DNA from: Rathayibacter sp. VKM Ac-2857
GTDB lineage: Bacteria > Actinomycetota > Actinomycetes > Actinomycetales > Microbacteriaceae
Length of the DNA: 64,000 nt
Direction: 5' to 3'
Assembly (NCBI RefSeq): GCF_013205025.1
Contig: NZ_JABMLE010000001.1
Coordinates: 62,001 to 126,000 of the forward strand
The number at the start of each line of letters is the position of its first letter. Position 1 is the stretch's first letter. The position numbers were made by a program, and so were the translations under genes. Positions 57,472-64,000 of the stretch are shown one piece after another. Below the pieces are notes generated by a model. It was not told the DNA's origin and did no database searches. It worked only from the letters and a program-made list of their open reading frames with translations.

Positions 57472-58962
57472 CTACTCGGCGGCCGGGGTCTCCTCGGCGG
57501 CCGGAGCCTTCTTCTTCGCGGGGGCGCGCTTCTTCTTGGGGGCCGGAGCGGCCTCCTCCTCGGCGGCGGGGGCCTCGGCGGCGGCGGGGGCCTCCTCGAC
57601 GACGGCCTCCTCGACGACCTCGGCGGCGGGCGCGTCGACCTCGTCGGTCGCGGCGTCGTCGGTGGCGGTCTCGTCCGCGTCGTCGCCGGGAACGGCGGTG
57701 AACGCGGTCAGGTCGACGGCGTTGCCCTCGGTGTCGGTGACCTTCGCCTTGCCGAGGACGATCGCGAGCGCCTTGTTGCGGGCGACCTCGCCGACCATCT
57801 GGCCGATCTGGTTGTTCTCGGAGAGGATCTTGATGAACTCGTTCGGCTCCATGCCGTACTGCGCCGCACCCTGGATGAGGTACTGCGTGAGCTCGTCCTG
57901 GCTGACCTGGACCTTCTCCTGCTCGACGACGTGGTCGAGGAGGATCTGGGTCTTGAAGGTCTTCTCGCTGGCCTCGGTGACCTCGGCGCGGTGCTCGGCG
58001 TCCTCGAGGCGGTTCTCGCCCTCGAGGTGGCGGTGCACCTCGTCCTCGACGAGCGCGGCGGGGACGGGGACCTCGACGAGACCGAGGAGGGCCTCGACGA
58101 GCTTCTCGCGCGCCTGGCCGCCCTGACCGAAGGTCTTCTGCTGGGCGGCCTGCTCCTTGAGCGAGTCGCGCAGCTCGGCGATGGTGTCGAACTCGCTGGC
58201 GATCTGCGCGAAGTCGTCGTCGGCGTCGGGGAGCTCGCGCTCCTTGACGGCGGTGAGCGTCACGGCGATCTCGGCCTGCTGGCCGGCGTGGTCGCCGCCG
58301 AGCAGCGGCGCGGTGAACGTGGTGCTCTCCCCCGCGGTGAGCGAGTCGAGCGCCTCGTCGATGCCCTCGATCAGCTCGCCCGAGCCGAGCTCGTAGGAGA
58401 TGGCGTTGGCCGTGTCGACCTCGACGCCGTCGATGGTCGCGATGAGGTCGATCTGCGCGAAGTCGCCGGTGGTGGCCGGGCGGTCGACGGTGACGAGCGT
58501 GCCGAAGCGGCTGCGGAGCTTGTCGAGCTCGGCGTCGACGTCGGCGTCGGTCACCTCGGCCGCATCGACCGTCAGCGCGAGACCGTCGTAGTCGGGAACG
58601 GTGATCTCGGGGCGGACGTCGACCTCGATGGCGAGCTCGAGGTCGCCGGTGAAGTCCTTGTCGCTCGGCCAGGCGACGATGTCGGCCTGCGGGCGGCCCA
58701 GGGGGCGCACCTCGGTCTCGCGGACGGCCTCGCGGTAGAAGCCGTCGAGCCCCTCGTTGACCGCGTGCTCGAGGACGGCGGCCTTGCCGACCCGCTGGTC
58801 GACGATCGCCGGCGGGACCTTGCCCTTGCGGAAGCCGGGGACGTTGATCTGCTCGGCGATGTGGCCGTAGGCGTGCGTGATGCTGGGGCCGAGCTCGTCC
58901 GGGGTGACCGAAATCGCGAGCTTGACGCGGGTCGGGCTCAGCTTTTCTACCGTGGTCTTCAC
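57472..58962 (-). CDS. tig: trigger factor
   Basis: 496-residue ribosome-bound chaperone and peptidyl-prolyl isomerase. The ribosome-docking loop GFRKGKVPP is near residue 46, the FKBP domain covers about 145-240, and the helical arms follow. The last ~65 residues are an Ala/Glu/Lys low-complexity tail ([16 protein letters not shown]), common in actinobacteria. The GTG start ([10 protein letters not shown]) is preceded by GGAGATCCCCT. tRNA-Pro lies 84 bases upstream in the same direction and may share a transcript. Confidence 0.95.
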   Translation of the reverse strand: MKTTVEKLSPTRVKLAISVTPDELGPSITHAYGHIAEQINVPGFRKGKVPPAIVDQRVGKAAVLEHAVNEGLDGFYREAVRETEVRPLGRPQADIVAWPSDKDFTGDLELAIEVDVRPEITVPDYDGLALTVDAAEVTDADVDAELDKLRSRFGTLVTVDRPATTGDFAQIDLIATIDGVEVDTANAISYELGSGELIEGIDEALDSLTAGESTTFTAPLLGGDHAGQQAEIAVTLTAVKERELPDADDDFAQIASEFDTIAELRDSLKEQAAQQKTFGQGGQAREKLVEALLGLVEVPVPAALVEDEVHRHLEGENRLEDAEHRAEVTEASEKTFKTQILLDHVVEQEKVQVSQDELTQYLIQGAAQYGMEPNEFIKILSENNQIGQMVGEVARNKALAIVLGKAKVTDTEGNAVDLTAFTAVPGDDADETATDDAATDEVDAPAAEVVEEAVVEEAPAAAEAPAAEEEAAPAPKKKRAPAKKKAPAAEETPAAE

Positions 58963-59046
58963 GTGAGGGGATCTCCTGTGCTGGTTGGTGTCGGCGCCGT
59001 GTGACCGGTCGTCACGGGTCGATGTCGTCACGATGAGTACTCGTGG

Positions 59047-59121
59047 TCGGGGCGACAGGATTCGAACCTGCGACCTCCCGCTCCCAAAGCGGGCGCTCTA
59101 GCCAAGCTGAGCTACGCCCCG
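59047..59121 (-). tRNA. tRNA-Pro (TGG)
   Basis: 75-nt cloverleaf on the minus strand: acceptor CGGGGCG/CGCCCCG with discriminator A, anticodon stem CCCGC/GCGGG with loop TTTGGGA (anticodon TGG, Pro), and T-arm GCAGGTTCGAATCCTGT. The 3' CCA is not encoded. Confidence 0.95.
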
Positions 59122-59376
59122 GTTGCGCGGGCCGGTGCACCGTGCCGATGAGGACTCTCGTCGAGCCCTTCCTGCACGGTCACTGGCGCGACACGCCGAA
59201 ATGGCCTTCGCAAGTGTACTGCACCGCACTCCTGCGGCCGGAACAGGCGCGCGGGCCCGGCCGTGCGGGTCCGCGTCGCGGCCGCTTCCCGTCGTGTACT
59301 ACAGTGTCCTGGTGCCCGGTCGAGACGACGGGCCGCGCTCGAGAGGGCGACCCGAGGCGCTGGTACCGCCGATTTC

Positions 59377-59450
59377 GGGGCTGTAGCTTAGTGGTAAAGC
59401 CTCTGTCTTCCAAACAGATGATGCGAGTTCGATTCTCGTCAGCCCCTCCA
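59377..59450 (+). tRNA. tRNA-Gly (TCC)
   Basis: Acceptor GGGGCTG/CAGCCCC with discriminator T, D-arm GTAGCTTAGTGGTAAAGC, anticodon stem CTGT/ACAG region with loop CTTCCAA (anticodon TCC, Gly), T-arm GCGAGTTCGATTCTCGT. CCA is encoded at 59448-59450. Confidence 0.95.
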
Positions 59451-59499
59451 TCTCTTCTTCTCCCCGCACTGGTCGAGTAGCCGCGGCGCGCCATCCCCA

Positions 59500-59597
59500 T
59501 GCTGGTCGAGTAGCCGCGCAGCGGCGTATCGAGACCCGCCGTGCCCAGCAGGGGTGGATCTCGATACGCCCTCGGCGAGGGCTACTCGATCAGCATG
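59500..59597. repeat. REP-like repeats, locus 5
   Basis: A GGTC/GACC unit at 59500-59537 faces a GATC/GATC unit at 59556-59597 with perfect inner stem GCCCTC/GAGGGC. A broken left half (ACTGGTCGAGTAGCC) lies at 59468-59482. The locus separates tRNA-Gly from the convergent SGNH hydrolase gene. Confidence 0.85.
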
Positions 59598-59609
59598 CGG
59601 GGGCGGAGC

Positions 59610-61112
59610 TCACCGGACGGTGACGGCGACCGGGGCGCTCGTCGCGGTGTTGCCCGCGGCGTCCGTCGCCTTCGCCACCACCTGGTGCTCGCCCTTCGGG
59701 AAGCCCTTGGTGGAGACCGTCAGCTTCCAGGTGCCGTCGGCCGCCTGCTTCGCGGTCCCGATCCGCGTGCTCCCCGTCCAGAAGACGAGGGACGTCGTGT
59801 CGGCGTCCGCGACTGCGATGAGAGTCGTCGTCCCGACGACGGTGCTGCCCGCGGTCGGACTGGTGATCCGCGCGGTCGGCGCCGTCGTGTCGCGAGCGGG
59901 CGTCGGGGTCGGCGTGCGTGTCGGGGTCGCAGTCGGAGTCGGAGTCGGGGTCTGCGTGGGCGTCGGAGCCGCCGTCGCCGTGGGAGCCGCCGTCGGAGTC
60001 GGCGTCGGCGTCGCGGTCGGCGTCGCCACGGGCGCGGGGGTCGCGGTCGGTGCGGGGGTGTCGGCGGGTGCGGGCGTATCGGCCGGCTCCGGTGTCGCCG
60101 TTGCCGCGGGGGAAGCGCTCGGCGTCGGAGTCGGAGTCACCGTGGGCGTGGCGGTCGGTGTGGGCGTCGCGGTCGGCGTCGGCGTCGCGGTCGCGGTCGC
60201 GGTCGGCGTCGGCGTGCCAGCCGGGGCGGCCCACGCGGGCACCGCCTCCGGGCCCCAGAGGATGCCGGCGATGAGGGCCTGACCGCGGGCATTGGGGTGG
60301 AAGTAGTCGACGGTCGAGACGATGTCGGGCGAGACGGCGGTCGCGGTGAAGGCGCCGCCGTCCCAGTTGCAGCGGGGTCCGATCGCCGAGCAGGCCGACG
60401 CGAGAGCGTCGTTGAACTGCTGGGTGCGCAGGGCGGCGGCGGTCACCGCAGCGGTGTAGGCGTCACCCGTCTGGACGACGTTGTCGGCCGTCGCTCCGCG
60501 GGTCGTGCGGCAGAGGCGGTTGGCGGGCCAGCCCGCCTCCGCGGGTCCGCCGCGCAGGCCCGCCCACTCGGACGCGATGTCCGGCATCGAGCCGACGAGG
60601 ACGGTCGCCTCGGGCCAGGTCGAGCCGATCTGGCGCAGGATGCTCGACGCCGACGCCGCGAAGGATGGGGCCGGCGTCATCGCGTACCCGTCCGCGGCTC
60701 CCGTGAGGTCGGGGTGGCAGAGGTCGTTGCCGCCGACGAGGAGGGTCACGACGTCGGGGTCCGCGCCCGCCGAGGCCGCGGCGGTCACGGTCGCGGGCAC
60801 GGTGGCGATCCGGCTGCCGGACTTCGCGTAGTTCGCCGTCGTGACGACGCTGCCCGGGTTCACCTCCTGGAGTCGGGTGGCGATCGAGCGGACCGCGCTC
60901 GCGCTCCCGGTCGACCAGGAGTTGACCGGGCAGTCGGCTCGTGTGCCGCAGCTGGAGGCTCCGCGAGTGATCGAGTCGCCGAAGGAGACGACCGAGAGGG
61001 TGGGCGCGGGCTCGGCGGCTGCGGCGGGGACCGCGGCCCCGCCCGCGAGGACGAGCGCGAGGAGGAGAAGGAGGACGGACAGGGGGGAACGGCGGGCCGG
61101 GCGCGGAGGCAT
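59610..61112 (-). CDS. secreted SGNH/GDSL hydrolase with Thr-Pro linker and Ig-like domain (paralogue 1)
   Basis: 500-residue exported protein. A signal peptide covers about residues 1-33 ([20 protein letters not shown]). The SGNH esterase/lipase domain (about 38-290) shows FGDSITRG (nucleophile Ser), GGNDLCH (block III) and the DYFHPN block V with catalytic Asp and His. A 110-residue linker of Thr-Pro/Ala-Thr repeats follows, then a C-terminal Ig-like domain (about 408-500, [15 protein letters not shown] ... [14 protein letters not shown]). Two paralogues follow upstream. The substrate is unknown; the form suggests action on extracellular polysaccharide esters or lipids. Confidence 0.9.
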   Translation of the reverse strand: MPPRPARRSPLSVLLLLLALVLAGGAAVPAAAAEPAPTLSVVSFGDSITRGASSCGTRADCPVNSWSTGSASAVRSIATRLQEVNPGSVVTTANYAKSGSRIATVPATVTAAASAGADPDVVTLLVGGNDLCHPDLTGAADGYAMTPAPSFAASASSILRQIGSTWPEATVLVGSMPDIASEWAGLRGGPAEAGWPANRLCRTTRGATADNVVQTGDAYTAAVTAAALRTQQFNDALASACSAIGPRCNWDGGAFTATAVSPDIVSTVDYFHPNARGQALIAGILWGPEAVPAWAAPAGTPTPTATATATPTPTATPTPTATPTVTPTPTPSASPAATATPEPADTPAPADTPAPTATPAPVATPTATPTPTPTAAPTATAAPTPTQTPTPTPTATPTRTPTPTPARDTTAPTARITSPTAGSTVVGTTTLIAVADADTTSLVFWTGSTRIGTAKQAADGTWKLTVSTKGFPKGEHQVVAKATDAAGNTATSAPVAVTVR

Positions 61113-61433
61113 GACTCAGCTCTCGTGGGACGACGTGGTGCTGCGGCAGCAGAGCACCGCGGAGGCGCGGGCTCCGTCGACCGGGCGACCGGGGGACGGG
61201 GAGGGGAACGGCCGGATCCCACCCGGAGACGTGCCGCTGCGGGAGCCGGACCTCTCCGGCGAGGCCGGCTGATCCGAGCCTGGCCGACGCCACCGCAACG
61301 CGATGCCGCCTCACGACCGGCCTGCTCCCCCCTTAGGTGAGGCGCGGCACAAGTCGAATCCTTCGGTGCGCCGCTCACCGCTTCCGCGAGGACCTCCGCG
61401 GTCGCACGGACGCCCGGTGGCGTCCCCCGCTGG
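61113..61433. other. intergenic gap between SGNH paralogues 1 and 2
   Basis: A 321-base gap that must hold the promoter of paralogue 1, read leftward. I found no convincing -10, RNA or conserved repeat. Short frames here have no ribosome binding site or recognisable sequence. Confidence 0.3.
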
Positions 61434-63188
61434 TCAGCGAACGGTCAGGGTGATCGCCGCGCTCGTCGAGGTGTTCCCCGCGCGATCGACCGGCTTGGCG
61501 GTGACCGGGTGCGATCCCTTCGTGAATCCGCCCGTCGAGACGGTGAGTGTCCAACTGCCGTCGGCGGCCTGCTTGGCCGCGCCGATCCGGGTCTTTCCGC
61601 TCCAGAAGACGAGCGACGCGGTGTCCGGGTCGGAGACGGCGACCAGCGTGACCGTCCCGACCACCGTGCTGCCCGCGGCCGGGCTGGTGATGCGGGCGAC
61701 GAGGGCGGTCGTGTCGCGGACCGGTGTCGGTGTCGGTGTCGCGGACGGTGTGCGGGTCGGCGTCGGCGTCGCGGAAGGTGTGCGGGTCGGCGTCGGGGTG
61801 GCGGTCGCCGTGCGTGTCGGAGTCGGAGTCGGGCTCGCGGTCGGCGTGCGCGTCGGAGCCGGCGTCACGGACGGCGTCGGCGTGCTGCTCGGCACGGCAC
61901 TCGGCGGAACGGTCGGTCGCGGCGTCGCAGTCGGCGCGGGTGTCGCCGATGGTGAGGGTGCGGGCGTCGGAGTCGGCGTCGAGATCGGGGTTGCAGTCGG
62001 TTTCGGCGTCGGCGCCGCGGTCGGGAGCGGACTCGGTTCCGGAGTGTCCGCCGTGGGCGCCGCGGACGGAGTCGGCACAGGTGTGGCGGGCGAGGTGGGC
62101 GCGGACGTCGGTTCCGGTGTCGGGGCGGCACTGGGCTCGGGCTCCGCAGGTGCGGTCGCCGTGGGCGTGACCGTCGGAACAGGAGACTCCGTCGGCACGG
62201 GAGTCGGAGTCGCCGTCGGTTCAGGAGCGGGGGACGCCGTCGGCTCAGGAGTGGAGGTCGGCGTCGCGGTCGGAAGCGGCGTGGCCGTCGTCGCGGCGAA
62301 GCGCGCGGCCCAGGCCGGCACCCGCTCCGGACCCCAGAGCACGTCCGCGATCAGGGCCTGGCCGCGCGCGTTCGGGTGGAACCAGTCCACGGTCGACACG
62401 ATGTCCGGGGTGAGCGGTGTGGCGGTGAAGGCGCCGCCGTCCCAGACGCAGCGCGGACCGACCGCGGCGCAGGCCGACGCCAGCGCGCGGTCGTACTGCT
62501 CGGTGCGCAGAGCCGCGGCCGCGGCCGAAGCGGTCTGCGCCTCGCCGGTCAAGGGCACTCCCGTATCCGTGACTCCGCGGGTCGTCCGGCACAGCTTGCT
62601 CGCGACCCAGACAGGCTCGGCCGGTCCCCCGCGCAGTCCCGCCCACTCCGAGGCGACGTCCGGCACCGAGCCCAGCAGGATCGTCGTGGTGGGCCAGGCA
62701 CTGCCGATCTGCTGCAGCAGGCTCGAGGCGGACGTCGAGAACGCCGCCGCCGTCGTCATCGTGTAGCCGTCGGCCGCCGGGTAGAGGTCGCCGTGGCAGA
62801 GGTCGTTGCCGCCGATCATCAGGGTGACGACGTCGGGCGACGCTCCCGCCGCCGCCGCCGAGGTCACCATCGCGGCCACGGCCCGGATCCTGCTCCCGGA
62901 CTTCGCGTAGTTGGCCGTGCTGACGACGCTGCCCGGCGCGATCTCCTGCAGCCGGGTGGCGATGGAGCGGACGGCCGGCGCCGAGCCGGTCGACCAGGAG
63001 TTGACCGGGCAGTCGGCCTTGGTCGTGCAGCTCGCTCTCCCCTGGCTGATCGAGTCGCCGAGCGCGAGGACCGAGATCGTGGCGGGCTCGGCCGCGGCGA
63101 CCGGGACGGCGGCGCTCGCGAGGACCAGCAGCGCGGTGCCCAGCGCGACGGCGAAGCGGAGAGGGCGGCGGTTCGGACGCGCGCGCAT
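61434..63188 (-). CDS. secreted SGNH/GDSL hydrolase with long Pro/Thr linker and Ig-like domain (paralogue 2)
   Basis: 584-residue paralogue of the gene at 59610. Signal peptide ([22 protein letters not shown]), GDSISQG nucleophile motif, [10 protein letters not shown] and VDWFHPN complete the SGNH domain (to about residue 285). The linker is longer, about 200 residues, of mixed PT, EPTA and TPTPT repeats, and the Ig-like domain again ends in [10 protein letters not shown]. The ATG at MRARPNRRP was chosen as it begins the basic n-region of the signal peptide. The hydrolase domains of paralogues 1 and 2 are closely similar along their length. Confidence 0.9.
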   Translation of the reverse strand: MRARPNRRPLRFAVALGTALLVLASAAVPVAAAEPATISVLALGDSISQGRASCTTKADCPVNSWSTGSAPAVRSIATRLQEIAPGSVVSTANYAKSGSRIRAVAAMVTSAAAAGASPDVVTLMIGGNDLCHGDLYPAADGYTMTTAAAFSTSASSLLQQIGSAWPTTTILLGSVPDVASEWAGLRGGPAEPVWVASKLCRTTRGVTDTGVPLTGEAQTASAAAAALRTEQYDRALASACAAVGPRCVWDGGAFTATPLTPDIVSTVDWFHPNARGQALIADVLWGPERVPAWAARFAATTATPLPTATPTSTPEPTASPAPEPTATPTPVPTESPVPTVTPTATAPAEPEPSAAPTPEPTSAPTSPATPVPTPSAAPTADTPEPSPLPTAAPTPKPTATPISTPTPTPAPSPSATPAPTATPRPTVPPSAVPSSTPTPSVTPAPTRTPTASPTPTPTRTATATPTPTRTPSATPTPTRTPSATPTPTPVRDTTALVARITSPAAGSTVVGTVTLVAVSDPDTASLVFWSGKTRIGAAKQAADGSWTLTVSTGGFTKGSHPVTAKPVDRAGNTSTSAAITLTVR

Positions 63189-63348
63189 GGCGGGGCCTTC
63201 GTGGAGCGTCGAGGCGAGGTCGCACGGCACGGCGAGCCGGGCGTGTTCCGCCGCTGAGCGGAGGGGGGCGAGGGAGCTGAGACGAGCATGGCGCGGCGGC
63301 GTCCGCGCGGCAAGACCTCGCTCCCCCGCGCGGACGTGTCCGGCCGGG

Positions 63349-64000
63349 TCAGCGGACCGTGACGGTGACCGGGGCGCTCGTCCCCGCGTTGCCCGAGCGG
63401 TCGGTGGCGGTGGCCAGGAGGTCGTGCTCGCCCTTCGGGAAGCCCCTGGTCGAGACGGCCAGCGTCCAGCTGCCGTTCGCCGCGTGCCGGGCCGAGCCGA
63501 GGCGGCGACCCTCGCTCGAGAACACGACCGAGGCGGTGTCGTCGTCCGCGACCACCGTCAGCACGGCGCTCCCGGCGACGGTGCTTCCGGTGCTCGGGCT
63601 CGTGATCCGCACCGCCGGGGCGGTCGTGTCCTTCACGCCGACCAGCGCTCGGCCGGACGGACCGGGCGCCGGAGCACGCGAGGCCGCGGGCGCGGGGGTG
63701 GCGAATCGTGCGGGAGTCACCGTCTTCGCCGTCCGGCGGGTACCGCCGGGAGCAGGAGGCGCCGCCGGAGCCGGCGTGCTCGTCGGAGCAGGGGTGGTGG
63801 CCGGAGCGGACGTGGTGATCGGAGCAGAGGGCCGCGACGTGAGCTGCGCCGCCCAGGCGGGCACCGCGTCCGGACCCCAGAGCACCCGCGCGATCAGAGC
63901 CTGGCCCTGCACGTTCGGGTGGAAGGAGTCGACGCTCGAGACGATCTCCGGGCGGATCTCCGTCCGGCTGAGGGAGCCGCCGTCCCACACGCAGTGCGGA
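63349..64000 (-). CDS. secreted SGNH hydrolase paralogue 3, C-terminal part
   Basis: Partial gene, running off the right edge; the N-terminal part with signal peptide and GDS motif is outside the window. Seen: [20 protein letters not shown], the block V motif [14 protein letters not shown], a shorter Ala/Pro/Thr linker with less regular repeats, and an Ig-like domain ending in [11 protein letters not shown]. It is 160 bases upstream of paralogue 2, read in the same direction, so the three form a tandem family. Confidence 0.85.
   Translation of the reverse strand, partial: PHCVWDGGSLSRTEIRPEIVSSVDSFHPNVQGQALIARVLWGPDAVPAWAAQLTSRPSAPITTSAPATTPAPTSTPAPAAPPAPGGTRRTAKTVTPARFATPAPAASRAPAPGPSGRALVGVKDTTAPAVRITSPSTGSTVAGSAVLTVVADDDTASVVFSSEGRRLGSARHAANGSWTLAVSTRGFPKGEHDLLATATDRSGNAGTSAPVTVTVR

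Noticed and set aside
60463-61314. Frames opposite or overlapping the SGNH genes
   Set aside because: They are out-of-frame reads of the signal peptide and hydrolase region with Arg/Pro-rich composition.

Overview
The window is high-GC chromosomal DNA from an actinobacterium. Gene content and order point to the family Microbacteriaceae: a second type IIA topoisomerase next to the housekeeping sigma factor and a MurT/GatD-like pair, glnA1-glnE-glnA2, the rne-rplU-rpmA-obgE-proA-nadD-rsfS block, ileS-folC-ndk, and tig-clpP1-clpP2-clpX. Genus assignment (for example Rathayibacter or Clavibacter) is inference only. Almost everything is core chromosome. I saw no insertion sequence, prophage, integrase or CRISPR array.

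Layout. 1-9.3 kb: the 3' end of a ParC/GyrA-like subunit facing parE, a small zinc protein, a sigA-murT-gatD operon, an MFS exporter and a PAC2 protein. 9.4-16.5 kb: pepA, lpd, a lipoyl E2 acyltransferase, a membrane-anchored pseudokinase-like gene with an apparent frameshift, and DUF4191 and RDD membrane proteins. 16.6-22.9 kb: nitrogen assimilation (glnA1 under a near-consensus GlnR box, glnE, glnA2). 23-30 kb: panB, ppgK, a repeat-rich kilobase, rnpB, a zinc-ribbon coiled-coil protein, a NIF3 protein, acetolactate decarboxylase, an acyltransferase-like protein and tRNA-Ala. 30-40 kb: rsfS, nadD, proA, obgE, rpmA, rplU, rne. 40-50 kb: a VKOR-like membrane protein, then ndk, DUF4233, folC and ileS (with a T-box leader), tetR and valS. 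51-59 kb: an M3 peptidase, a BenE transporter and the Clp protease set with trigger factor. 59-64 kb: two tRNAs and a tandem family of secreted SGNH hydrolases, the third cut by the window end.

Three things stand out. (1) The MurT/GatD-like pair contains no cysteine at all. The amidotransferase nucleophile is glycine and the ligase lacks the zinc ribbon, so it cannot be a normal D-isoglutamine synthase; a role in the B-type peptidoglycan of this family is proposed. (2) Intergenic gaps, mostly between convergent genes, carry hairpin repeats with covarying stems and a GTAG foot. They resemble REP elements in paired (BIME-like) arrangement, and a second hairpin repeat family accompanies them. 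(3) Regulatory signals are readable by eye: a four-half-site GlnR box, two ClgR-like operators three helical turns apart upstream of clpP1, an isoleucine T-box with a short specifier stem, and about fifteen genes whose TANNNT -10 box ends 6-7 nt before the start codon, as expected for leaderless mRNAs.
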